Made by a program: the position numbers and the translations under genes
DNA from: Sulfurimonas sp.
GTDB lineage: Bacteria > Campylobacterota > Campylobacteria > Campylobacterales > Sulfurimonadaceae
DNA length: 15,735 nt
NCBI GenBank assembly: GCA_015487435.1
Contig: WFPU01000169.1
Span: 1-15,735 of the forward strand
Direction: 5' to 3'
Notes under the pieces: generated by a model
The model's database searches: none
The model's input: the letters and a program-made list of their open reading frames with translations, nothing else
What the model was told of the DNA's origin: nothing
In this document: positions 1-7,247 of the stretch, piece by piece
How positions within the stretch are numbered: position 1 is the first letter of the stretch
Layout: each line of letters starts with the position of its first letter

Positions 1-74
1 ACTGACGCCTCACTATTTAATGCTAATTGAACTGTTGAATCTTTAAACTCTTGGGTATATTTACTTGCTCTCAT
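1..74 (-). CDS. IS3-family transposase OrfA, N-terminal fragment
   Basis: This is a partial gene cut by the window edge. It starts with ATG at 74-72, preceded by an AAAAGG ribosome binding site seven bases upstream. The 24 visible residues begin MRASKYTQEFKDSTVQLALN. That pattern (basic residue, KYTQEFK, then V-x-LAL) is the start of the helix-turn-helix OrfA of IS3-family elements, which binds the terminal repeats and is normally fused to the OrfB integrase by a -1 frameshift. Whether the gene is intact further on cannot be seen. It is not in the supplied list of long ORFs because it is too short. Confidence 0.75.
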   Translation of the reverse strand, partial: MRASKYTQEFKDSTVQLALNSEAS

Positions 75-126
75 TTTGTTGACCTTTTATTATCAGTATT
101 TTAACTCAGAATAGATAACTATTCTT

Positions 127-151
127 TGTCCTGATAATGGTAGTCAGATCA
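127..151 (-). repeat. IS3-family terminal inverted repeat
   Basis: Read on the minus strand, this 25-bp segment starts TGATCTGACTACC and ends GGACA, the usual layout of an IS3-family end. It sits between the orfA leader and unrelated flanking DNA. The matching right-end repeat lies outside the window, so the assignment rests on resemblance and position. Confidence 0.65.
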
Positions 152-179
152 AGTTTGTGTCATAATCTCCATCCGGTTT

Positions 180-225
180 GAAAAAGTTACACCCGTTGGG
201 TGAAGTCTTTGAGTGTGACTTTTTC
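180..225. terminator. Probable bidirectional intrinsic terminator hairpin
   Basis: GAAAAAGTTACAC at 180-192 pairs with GTGTGACTTTTTC at 213-225; as RNA all 13 positions pair, one as a G-U wobble. The A-tract and T-tract at the base give the layout of an intrinsic terminator in either direction. A second small hairpin, CACCC-GTT-GGGTG at 190-202, overlaps the left arm and could compete with the larger stem. It probably ended the transcript of whatever gene lay here before the insertion sequence arrived, or insulates the kinase gene. The 20-nt loop is long for a terminator. Confidence 0.4.
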
Positions 226-301
226 GCTTGTAAGTACCTAATTATAGAGCAATCAAGCTTGTTGTCTAATTTGGTATGGAATTATTGGGGCTAAAATAAA
301 A

Positions 302-330
302 TTGTCGTTTTTAAAAATATTATGTATAAT
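302..330 (+). promoter_or_regulatory. Promoter of the histidine kinase gene
   Basis: TATAAT at 325-330 is a perfect -10 box, with TTGTCG at 302-307 as a 4/6 match to the -35 consensus and a 17-bp spacer. The predicted transcript start, near 337, falls inside the left arm of the adjoining inverted repeat, so the mRNA would begin with a long hairpin. Assigned from sequence pattern only. Confidence 0.5.
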
Positions 331-393
331 AAGTAAGTGGGCATAAATAACTTCATAACTAATAAGAAATTATTTATGCCCACTTACTTATTA
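327..393. repeat. 24-bp perfect inverted repeat in kinase leader
   Basis: Positions 327-350 and 370-393 are perfect reverse complements over 24 bp (left arm starts TAATAAGTAAGTGGGCATAA), separated by 19 bp. The left arm overlaps the last bases of the TATAAT box and the right arm ends eight bases before the AAAAGG ribosome binding site of the kinase gene. There is no U-run after the right arm, so it does not look like a terminator. It could be an operator, a 5' mRNA-stabilising hairpin, or a small mobile palindrome. Confidence 0.85.
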
Positions 394-411
394 ATCTAAT
401 AAAAGGTAACC

Positions 412-1698
412 ATGGAGCAAAATAAAAATTTCTTTTTAATAGAAAACTTGCTTCTTAGTGGTCATACCTTTACAGTAGATGAAATTCTTTTAAAATACCA
501 ATATAAGATATTAAATATAGTATTAATAGTGGTGATGTTATTTAGTTTTATATTTTCTACTATAAGTGTACTTGAAATTAATCCACTTGGGATAATACAA
601 ACTGTAGTTAATTATATTTTGGCTATAAGTATGATCTTTATTATGGTTTGGTTACGCGGTCCAAAGAAGCGTTTTCCTCAGGGTGTTTTTTTGATGAGTG
701 TAACTTGTTTTTTAGATTTTGTATCTGCATTTTTGTTTGTTGCAGATGATGAGTTTAGAATGATTTGGTTTTATTTACTTGCGTTTGCAGCTTATATTAC
801 CGGTGGAACTAAAGCTGGAGATATAATTATTTTTTTATCAGTTGCTGTAATTATTTTAGGCAATGTTTTTATAGACTTACAAATTTCTCAAAAAGCTGTT
901 ATTAGCTCAATTTTAGGGTTGATTATAACTATGCTTTTTTTTAGATCGTATACTAAAAAAATATTTGATTTTGAAAAAGAGATTACAGAGCAAAAGTCTT
1001 TGATGATTACACAGTCTCGTTTTGCTGCAATGGGTGAGATGATGAGTATGATTGCTCACCAATGGCGTCAACCATTATCAACAACTACATTGATGATCGC
1101 AAATGAAAGAGTAAAATCTATTATAGAAGGAAAAGAGTCAACTCAGCAAGATAAAATATTGGATAAAATTTCAAATACAATGACTTACCTTTCTGATACG
1201 ATAGATGATTTTCAAACCTATTTTAAACCTGAAAAATCTCCTCAAAATATAGAGGTAAAGACATTAATTCAACGCATAAGGCAATTCAATGATTCTAGGC
1301 TAAAAGTAGCTAACATTAAGTTGCATATTGAAGAATATAAAAATGAATCTATAGAAATTTATGTCAATGAAGTTATTCAAGCACTACTTAATATTTGTAA
1401 TAATTCTATTGATATTTTAGAAGAGAGAGATGTTAATAGTCGTCATTTATGGATAAATATTAAAAGTACAGATGATGACTTGATTATTAATATTGAAGAT
1501 AATGGGGGTGGAATAGAAGAAGATATAATAGAAAAAATTTTTGATCCATACTTTAGTAAAAAATCAAAAAATGGGACAGGTCTTGGTCTTTATATGGCTA
1601 AAATGATTATAGAGACACACCTTCATGGAGCTTTGAGGGTTAAAAATACTTCAAGAGGTGCTCTTTTTAGTATAGTATTACCAAAAAAGGTAAAATAA
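412..1698 (+). CDS. Orphan membrane sensor histidine kinase
   Basis: This is a 428-residue sensor kinase that autophosphorylates on histidine and should pass the phosphate to a response regulator. The N-terminal third is hydrophobic, with about six predicted membrane helices (roughly residues 31-53, 60-80, 92-110, 117-128, 136-154 and 162-177) and no large periplasmic domain, suggesting it senses a membrane or intramembrane signal. A short linker leads to the H-box AHQWRQPL with His216. The ATPase domain is complete: N-box around NICNNSID (328-334), G1 DNGGG (363-367), F-box IFDPYFSK (376-383) and G2 GTGLGL (388-393). The ATG at 412 follows an AAAAGG site. No response regulator is encoded nearby, so it is an orphan here, and its ligand is unknown. 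The leader carries a 24-bp inverted repeat overlapping the promoter. The coding sequence appears intact. Confidence 0.92.
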   Translation: MEQNKNFFLIENLLLSGHTFTVDEILLKYQYKILNIVLIVVMLFSFIFSTISVLEINPLGIIQTVVNYILAISMIFIMVWLRGPKKRFPQGVFLMSVTCFLDFVSAFLFVADDEFRMIWFYLLAFAAYITGGTKAGDIIIFLSVAVIILGNVFIDLQISQKAVISSILGLIITMLFFRSYTKKIFDFEKEITEQKSLMITQSRFAAMGEMMSMIAHQWRQPLSTTTLMIANERVKSIIEGKESTQQDKILDKISNTMTYLSDTIDDFQTYFKPEKSPQNIEVKTLIQRIRQFNDSRLKVANIKLHIEEYKNESIEIYVNEVIQALLNICNNSIDILEERDVNSRHLWINIKSTDDDLIINIEDNGGGIEEDIIEKIFDPYFSKKSKNGTGLGLYMAKMIIETHLHGALRVKNTSRGALFSIVLPKKVK

Positions 1699-1812
1699 TA
1701 AGTAAAAAAAGAAAAATTGTCTTAGGATTGGTGGTATAGCTAAGTTTTACAAGGCGATATGTAGGGGCTTGTGTATCTGAAATCCATATTTTCATAGAAG
1801 CATAGCCTTAAA

Positions 1813-3063
1813 TTACATACCTAAATAAGGTTTTAATACTTCAGGAATATCAATGCTTCCATCTTCATTTTGATTGTTTTCCATTATAGCTACAAGAGTT
1901 CTTCCAACAGCTAAAGATGAACCATTTAGTGTATGTACAAAGCTGTTTTTATTACCATCTTTAAAACGAATTTTTGCACGACGAGCTTGAAAATCTCTTG
2001 TGTTTGATATAGAAGATATCTCTCTGTAACTATTTTGTCCTGGTAGCCAAACTTCAAGATCTGTTGTATATGCTGCGCCAAAGCCTAAATCACCAGTACA
2101 AAGATTTACTAAACGGTGAGGAAGCTCTAAAGCTGTAAGTAAATCAGAGGCACACTCCACCATCTCATCAAAAAATTTTTCACTCTCGTTTGGATTTGCT
2201 ATTGTTACAAGCTCTACTTTATGAAATTGGTGTTGACGAATCATTCCACGAGTATCTCGTCCAGCAGCTCCAGCTTCTTTTCTAAAGCAAGAAGTATATG
2301 CTGTCATCTTTTTTGGAAGTTCTGCCTCCGTAAGAATTTCATCTTGATACAGATTTGTCACCGGAACTTCAGCAGTAGGGATTAAAAATAGCTCTTGGTC
2401 TTGCATCTTATATAAATCATTTTCAAATTTTGGAAGTTGACCAGTACCTTCAAGGGCACCGCGATTTACAAGAGAAGGGACACTTACTTCATTAAAACCT
2501 CGCGCGCGATTAAAGTCCAACATGAAGTTAATGAGTGCACGCTCTAATCTTGCACCCATTCCAAAACTAACAGAAAAACGACTAGTAGCAAGTTTTACAC
2601 CACGTTCAAAATCTATCCAACCATTTTGCTCAGCTAATTCCCAATGCTCTTTTGGAGTAAAGTCAAAATTGGGCGGAGTTAATACTTTTTTTAATTCTAC
2701 ATTCTCATTTTCATCTTTGCCATCTGGAACACTATCATCTGGTATATTTGGTATACTCAGGGCTATTATCTCTAATTCTTCTTGTTTTTGTCTTTGAATA
2801 TCTAAGGCTTCAGTTATTTTAATTTTATTTGCATCAACTTTTACCTTTAATTCAGTAATATCCTTACCTTCGCGTTTATAAGCACCAAACTCTTTACTCA
2901 TGGAGTTTTGTAAGGCTTGAAATGTTTCAAAATTTACTTTAGCAATTTTTAGCTCATCATTTTTATTTTTTAAATTCTCAATAAGTGTAACATCTACACC
3001 CTTTCTTTTTAGTTTAGCACTAACATCATCAAAGTCTTTTTGTAATAGTTTTAAATCAATCAT
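1813..3063 (-). CDS. serS: Seryl-tRNA synthetase
   Basis: This enzyme charges tRNA-Ser (and tRNA-Sec where present) with serine in the cytoplasm. The 416-residue length is usual. Residues 1-105 form the charged N-terminal coiled-coil arm that binds the long variable arm of tRNA-Ser. The class II catalytic core follows: motif 1 near 173-199, motif 2 at 260-284 with FRKEAGAAGRDTRG, and motif 3 at 380-391 with GSSLAVGRT. The serine-site segment IPTAEVPVTN (228-237) is also present. The ATG at 3061-3063 begins MIDLKLLQKD, the family's normal start. It is transcribed alone, divergently from the GGDEF-EAL gene, from a TATAAT promoter about 30 bp upstream. Nothing is odd about it. Confidence 0.97.
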   Translation of the reverse strand: MIDLKLLQKDFDDVSAKLKRKGVDVTLIENLKNKNDELKIAKVNFETFQALQNSMSKEFGAYKREGKDITELKVKVDANKIKITEALDIQRQKQEELEIIALSIPNIPDDSVPDGKDENENVELKKVLTPPNFDFTPKEHWELAEQNGWIDFERGVKLATSRFSVSFGMGARLERALINFMLDFNRARGFNEVSVPSLVNRGALEGTGQLPKFENDLYKMQDQELFLIPTAEVPVTNLYQDEILTEAELPKKMTAYTSCFRKEAGAAGRDTRGMIRQHQFHKVELVTIANPNESEKFFDEMVECASDLLTALELPHRLVNLCTGDLGFGAAYTTDLEVWLPGQNSYREISSISNTRDFQARRAKIRFKDGNKNSFVHTLNGSSLAVGRTLVAIMENNQNEDGSIDIPEVLKPYLGM

Positions 3064-3089
3064 AAAGTTCCCAGTAAGTAAGTATTGAA

Positions 3090-3098
3090 ATTATATCA
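3090..3098 (-). promoter_or_regulatory. serS promoter (extended -10)
   Basis: On the minus strand TGATATAAT occupies 3098-3090: a perfect TATAAT with a TGn extension, in AT-rich DNA without a clear -35 box, as is common in Campylobacterota. It would start serS mRNA near 3083, giving a leader of about 20 nt. A second TATAAT-like sequence lies just upstream. Confidence 0.45.
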
Positions 3099-3155
3099 AA
3101 ATATTATATAGTATAGATAGTTAAATATTTAATTAAAATATAATTAAAATATCTG

Positions 3156-3161
3156 TAGAAT
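3156..3161 (+). promoter_or_regulatory. Candidate -10 box for the GGDEF-EAL gene
   Basis: TAGAAT at 3156-3161, preceded by TG, lies 29 bp upstream of the GTG start and follows a T/A-rich tract without a clear -35 box. The mRNA would start near 3168, with the AAAGG ribosome binding site close to its 5' end. Pattern evidence only. Confidence 0.35.
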
Positions 3162-3190
3162 AGTATTAAAAAATTTTTAAAGGTCACATA

Positions 3191-5629
3191 GTGAATAAAT
3201 CGAAGCAATTATTTAATAATAATGTGATTCTTGACTCCCTAGAGCAAAGTATATTTGTAAAGAATATTGATTCAGTCTACTTATTTGCTAATAAAGCATA
3301 TGCTGATTTAATTAATAAAACTCCTTTTGAAATTATTGGCAAAAATGATTTTGATTTATTCCCTAAAGAGATAGCTCAAAAATATCGTAATGATGATATA
3401 GAGATTATAAAAGATGATAAAATTATCGATATTGAGGAAGAAATATTAATTAATAACGAGATAAGGGTTATAAGGACAATTAAAAAACCTACCTATTCAG
3501 ATGGTAAAATTGTTGCTATAATTGGTATTTTTTGGGACATAACAAAAGAAAAAGAGGAAGAAAAAACTTATAAAAAGCTTCAATCAGGACTTATGCAAGC
3601 ACAAGCTTTAGCAAATATTGGGCATTGGGAGCTTGATTTAATTACAAATAATCTTTATTGGTCTGATGAAGTTTATCGTATATTTGGACTTAAAGCACAA
3701 GAATTTGATGCTACATATGAAGCATTTTTAGGTTATATTTACCCTGATGATGTTGAGTTAGTGAATAATAGTTATATAAATTCAATTGAAGAAAAAAGAG
3801 GGTATCACGTTAAGCATCGTATAGTCCGTGAAAATGGAGAGATAGGTTTTGTTGAAGAGAGATGTGAGCATGAATTTAATGTTGATGGAAGACCTGTTAG
3901 ATCTATTGGTACTGTGCATGATATTACAAATCAAAAACTTGCACAAAATAAACTTTTATTGGCTTCAGCTGTATTTGAAAAAATGACTGATGGCGTACTT
4001 ATAACAGATTCAAATCAGAGAATACTAAGTATAAATCGTGCTTTTAGTAAGTTATCGGGTTATACAATTGAAGAGATTAAAGGGAAAACACCAAGGATAT
4101 TTAGCTCTGGATGGCACGATAAATCATTTTATAAGAATGTGTGGGATGTCATCAATACAAAAGGACAATGGAGCGGTGAAATAATAGACCGCAAAAAAAA
4201 TGGGGAGACTTTCACCTCTGAACTTGAAATAATGTCTTTATTTGATGATGATGGTATTTTAACAAACTATATCTCTATAATTAATGATATAAGTGAAAAA
4301 AAACAACAAGAAGATATTATTCATAATCTTGCATATTACGATTCTTTAACAAATTTACCAAATAAAGTATTGTTTCATGAGCGAGTGAGTAGTAGAATTC
4401 CAGCTTTAAAACGAAACCTTAAAAGGATGGCTCTTTTATTTATAGATATGGATAATTTTAAAAACATAAATGATACACTTGGTCATTTTATGGGGGATAA
4501 ATTTTTAAAAGAGGTTGCAAAATCTATAAAAGCTCTTATTCGAGAGCAAGATACATTAGCTCGATTGGGTGGTGATGAATTTGCAATAATGATAGAAGAA
4601 GTAGATTCAATTATTGATATAGTATTTATTGCTAATAAGTTAATTGATAGGTTCAGTTTACCTATAGAGGTGGAGGATAAAAAATTATATACAGGTGTGA
4701 GTATAGGTATTAGTATCTATCCTGATGATGGTAAAACTTATGAAGAACTTGTAAAAGCAGCGGATACAGCTATGTATCAAGTTAAGGAAAATGGTAAAAA
4801 TAATTATCGATTTTATACTAAAATAATGAATGATAAAATTATTCGCAGGGTATATATAGAAAATGATATGCGTAGCTCAATCAGTAATAATGAACTATTT
4901 TTAGAATATCAGCCACAGATAAATACTGATACAAAAAGTATATATGGTATGGAAGCGTTAATTCGATGGAATCATCCTGATAAAGGGCTTATTAGACCTG
5001 ATGAATTTATAAGTATAGCAGAAGATACTGGTCAGATAGCAGAGATAACTTCATGGGTAATAAAACAGGCTGTTAGTGATACTAAAAAACTTCATGATAA
5101 TGGTTTTAAACTAATAGTATCTATTAATATCTCTAGTAAACAACTCCAAGATGGATTATTTATAGATGATATTTGTGCTATAGTGGACGAGATTGGTCTT
5201 GATAAAAGTTATATAGATCTAGAGATAACAGAGACTCATATTATGAATAATATTGATAAAGCATTATTGGTGCTTAATGAATTGAGTACAAGAGGTTTTA
5301 AACTCTCTATTGATGATTTTGGAACAGGTTATTCCTCATTAAGCTATCTCAAAAAATTGCCAGCAAAAACAATAAAAATAGATCGCAGTTTTGTACTTGA
5401 TATTGATACTGATAATGATGGGCGTTGTATAGTAGCTGCTATTATAGCAATGGCTAAATCTTTGGATAAAGATGTTATTGCGGAGGGTTCTGAAACCAAA
5501 GGGCATATTGAAACTTTGAAATATTTACATTGCAATAAAATACAAGGTTATTATTATAGTAGACCACTACCAATAGAAAGATTTAAAGAGTTTATTGATA
5601 ATTTTGAATTTAAAGATGTGTTGATATAA
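3191..5629 (+). CDS. PAS-PAS-PAS-GGDEF-EAL cyclic-di-GMP protein
   Basis: This is an 812-residue soluble signalling protein predicted to make or break cyclic di-GMP. Three PAS-type sensor modules occupy about residues 10-120, 135-250 and 255-372; the second has PAC-like features (VEERCEHEFN to GTVHDIT) and the third the usual ITDSNQRILSINRAF. A GGDEF domain follows (about 378-543) with an intact GGDEF at 460-464 and an RxxD inhibition site, R451-EQ-D454, five residues before it. The EAL domain (about 555-805) keeps EAL at 588-590, N646, LEITE 677-681, DDFGTGYSS 708-716, K729 and E765 (AEGSET), so both activities look possible. The start is GTG at 3191, behind AAAGG. No membrane segment or signal peptide is seen, so it should act in the cytoplasm. 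PAS ligands cannot be told from sequence alone. It is monocistronic. Confidence 0.95.
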   Translation: MNKSKQLFNNNVILDSLEQSIFVKNIDSVYLFANKAYADLINKTPFEIIGKNDFDLFPKEIAQKYRNDDIEIIKDDKIIDIEEEILINNEIRVIRTIKKPTYSDGKIVAIIGIFWDITKEKEEEKTYKKLQSGLMQAQALANIGHWELDLITNNLYWSDEVYRIFGLKAQEFDATYEAFLGYIYPDDVELVNNSYINSIEEKRGYHVKHRIVRENGEIGFVEERCEHEFNVDGRPVRSIGTVHDITNQKLAQNKLLLASAVFEKMTDGVLITDSNQRILSINRAFSKLSGYTIEEIKGKTPRIFSSGWHDKSFYKNVWDVINTKGQWSGEIIDRKKNGETFTSELEIMSLFDDDGILTNYISIINDISEKKQQEDIIHNLAYYDSLTNLPNKVLFHERVSSRIPALKRNLKRMALLFIDMDNFKNINDTLGHFMGDKFLKEVAKSIKALIREQDTLARLGGDEFAIMIEEVDSIIDIVFIANKLIDRFSLPIEVEDKKLYTGVSIGISIYPDDGKTYEELVKAADTAMYQVKENGKNNYRFYTKIMNDKIIRRVYIENDMRSSISNNELFLEYQPQINTDTKSIYGMEALIRWNHPDKGLIRPDEFISIAEDTGQIAEITSWVIKQAVSDTKKLHDNGFKLIVSINISSKQLQDGLFIDDICAIVDEIGLDKSYIDLEITETHIMNNIDKALLVLNELSTRGFKLSIDDFGTGYSSLSYLKKLPAKTIKIDRSFVLDIDTDNDGRCIVAAIIAMAKSLDKDVIAEGSETKGHIETLKYLHCNKIQGYYYSRPLPIERFKEFIDNFEFKDVLI

Positions 5630-5636
5630 GTTTCAT

Positions 5637-6548
5637 TTATACCAATAAATCTTTAGCTATTTGAAATTGATTCGCTGTCATAAGATGTATTTTTGGATGA
5701 AAATTTTTCAGTTTTTCAAATAAATTTTTACTCAATTCAAATCCAACTTTGTACTCTTCAGCGACACTTTTAGTATTAGCAATTCTTAATGCCTCTAACC
5801 AATTATCAGGTACATTAATACCAGGTACATGAGCTGAAAGAAATTGCGCTGTACGAAATTTTGTTATTGGAAATACACCTAAAATAAGTTCAGCACTTTT
5901 TGATTCTGTGCAACATTCATCATTAGCTTTTTCCTTTAAATCTAAGAGAAGTTTTGCATTTTCTAAATCATAAATAGGCTGAGTTATGATTCCTAAAGCT
6001 CCATATTTTATCTTTTTTTGCATCTTTTTTTGCAGTGTTTTAGGATTTTTTGCAAAAGAGTTTACTACGGCAAATGGGTATATTATTTCAGGTTTAATAC
6101 TAAAAGGTTTACCCGCATAGTTTATACCAGAGTTAAAGCAAGTTATCATATCAAGAAGCATAGAACTATCAGCTTCAAAAACACCCTTTGCACGGGGTTG
6201 ATCACTCATAGTAGCAGGATCACCAGTAAGTGCTAATATTGCGCGAATATCTATCTCATTTGCACCAAGTAAGTCCGATTGTAAGGCTATTTTATTTCTA
6301 TCACGCATACTCATTGTAGCAATTACTGGTTTGTTGAACTTATCTTGAAGCATTTTTGCAGCAAAAAGGGAGTTGTATTTTAATTTTGCTAGAGGATTAT
6401 CTGTTGTTGTAAAACCATCTACATAATTTTGAAGTTCTAGGTCTGCAATTTTTTGTATTATTGGACTAAATTTAGGTGAATGTCCGGGAGTAGTCTCAAG
6501 CGTGATATAAGTATCATTTTGTAGTTTATTAATTAGTGTGTCAAACAA
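5637..6548 (-). CDS. metF: MetF-type methylenetetrahydrofolate reductase
   Basis: This is a 303-residue FAD-dependent reductase of the MTHFR family, which reduces 5,10-methylene-THF to 5-methyl-THF for methionine synthesis. Visible family features are E18 in LETTPGHSP (counterpart of the catalytic Glu in E. coli FEFFPPR), TMSMRDRN (78-85), ALTGDP (106-111, flavin-site Asp110), ITQPIYD with Q190, and the GVFPITKFRTAQF segment (224-236). The pattern RDRN, QSDLLGA, LTGDP is closer to the reductase half of YitJ-type bifunctional enzymes than to E. coli MetF, but the homocysteine methyltransferase half is absent. It ends seven bases from the convergent GGDEF-EAL gene and is divergent from serB, with which it shares a promoter region. 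It probably supplies methyl-THF; electron donor unknown. Confidence 0.82.
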   Translation of the reverse strand: MFDTLINKLQNDTYITLETTPGHSPKFSPIIQKIADLELQNYVDGFTTTDNPLAKLKYNSLFAAKMLQDKFNKPVIATMSMRDRNKIALQSDLLGANEIDIRAILALTGDPATMSDQPRAKGVFEADSSMLLDMITCFNSGINYAGKPFSIKPEIIYPFAVVNSFAKNPKTLQKKMQKKIKYGALGIITQPIYDLENAKLLLDLKEKANDECCTESKSAELILGVFPITKFRTAQFLSAHVPGINVPDNWLEALRIANTKSVAEEYKVGFELSKNLFEKLKNFHPKIHLMTANQFQIAKDLLV

Positions 6549-6565
6549 AAGGTGTCCTATTTGGA

Positions 6566-6583
6566 TATAATTGCGATATTATA
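6566..6583. promoter_or_regulatory. Overlapping divergent promoters of metF and serB
   Basis: The 55-bp gap between metF and serB contains TATAAT on the plus strand at 6566-6571 and TATAAT on the minus strand at 6583-6578, six bases apart. The plus box would start serB mRNA near 6578 and the minus box metF mRNA near 6571, so each start falls at or beside the other -10 box. RNA polymerase probably cannot occupy both at once. No clear -35 boxes are seen. Confidence 0.5.
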
Positions 6584-6603
6584 ACTAAATAGGGAAAAGA
6601 TAT

Positions 6604-7230
6604 ATGTTAAAACTAGCAGTTTTTGATTTTGATTCTACACTAATGGATGGTGAAACGATTGACTTTTTTGCCGAGGAGCTTGGACTTGGTAAAAAAGTTG
6701 CCGCAATTACAGAAGAAGCTATGAGTGGAAGATTAGATTTTTTTGAGTCACTTCAACAAAGGGTTTCACTTTTAAAAGGGTTAGATTATTCAGTAGTAGA
6801 AAAGATATCACAAAATCTTCCATATATGAAAGGGGCACGTGAAACTATAGCTGAACTTAAAAGCCGAGGTATAAAAGTTGTTTGTTTTTCTGGAGGTTTT
6901 AGAAGTGCAACAGGTTTTGCAAAAAATATTTTAGGATATGACGCTGATTTTTCAAATATATTACATCAAAAAGATGGAAAACTTACAGGTTTAGTTGGTG
7001 GAGATATGATGTTTAGCTCATCAAAAGGTGACATGATACAAAGACTTCAGAATATACTTGATGTAAGTGAAAAAGAGACTTTAGTATGTGGTGATGGTGC
7101 AAATGATTTAAGCATGTTTGCCCATGCTAGTACGCGCATTGCCTTTTGTGCTAGAGATATACTAAAAAAAGAAGCAAATATAATTATAGAGCAAAAAGAT
7201 TTGAGAAAAATTTTAATAGAGTTAAAATAA
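6604..7230 (+). CDS. serB: Phosphoserine phosphatase (HAD family)
   Basis: This enzyme removes phosphate from O-phosphoserine, the last step of serine synthesis, in the cytoplasm. The 208-residue protein has all four HAD motifs: DFDST with nucleophile D8 and acid D10; CFSGG with S96; K141 in SSSKGD; and CGDGANDLS with D164 and D168. Glu17 in the cap-loop segment MDGETIDFF fits SerB-type phosphatases. Length matches the short, single-domain SerB (about 210 residues, no ACT domain). The ATG at 6604 follows AGGGAAAAG. It is co-directional with a small gene 17 bp downstream, probably one operon, and divergent from metF. Another HAD phosphatase activity cannot be ruled out from sequence, but the motif spacing fits SerB well. 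Confidence 0.88.
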   Translation: MLKLAVFDFDSTLMDGETIDFFAEELGLGKKVAAITEEAMSGRLDFFESLQQRVSLLKGLDYSVVEKISQNLPYMKGARETIAELKSRGIKVVCFSGGFRSATGFAKNILGYDADFSNILHQKDGKLTGLVGGDMMFSSSKGDMIQRLQNILDVSEKETLVCGDGANDLSMFAHASTRIAFCARDILKKEANIIIEQKDLRKILIELK

Positions 7231-7247
7231 CTCTAAAAAGGAAAATA

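Larger units (their letters stand above)
1..151 (-). mobile_element. IS3-family insertion sequence, left end (partial)
   Basis: The window opens inside an insertion sequence. The minus strand carries the start of an IS3-type orfA. Upstream of it, at 127-151, lies a sequence whose minus strand begins TGATCTGACTACCATTATCA and continues GGACA. This matches the general form of IS3-family terminal inverted repeats (TGA-CTGAC, then GGACA) and ends in the TG/CA dinucleotide typical of the family. The element edge is therefore placed at 151. The bases just outside (152-155, AGTT) would be one copy of the 3-5 bp target duplication, but the other end is not in the window. The distance from the edge to the orfA start (about 77 bp) is usual for the family. 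Confidence 0.75.

Noticed and set aside
152..300. Remnant of a second mobile element or gene next to the insertion sequence
   Set aside because: All reading frames I checked meet early stops and no motif was recognised, so no gene was called.
327..393. Intrinsic terminator
   Set aside because: No U-tract follows either arm, and a promoter box overlaps the left arm.
1699..1812. Small RNA or gene between the kinase and serS
   Set aside because: I saw no convincing promoter, hairpin plus U-tract, or tRNA-like fold in these 114 bases.
2522..2797. Plus-strand ORF of 91 codons
   Set aside because: It lies inside serS on the opposite strand and has a low-complexity Ser/Phe composition.
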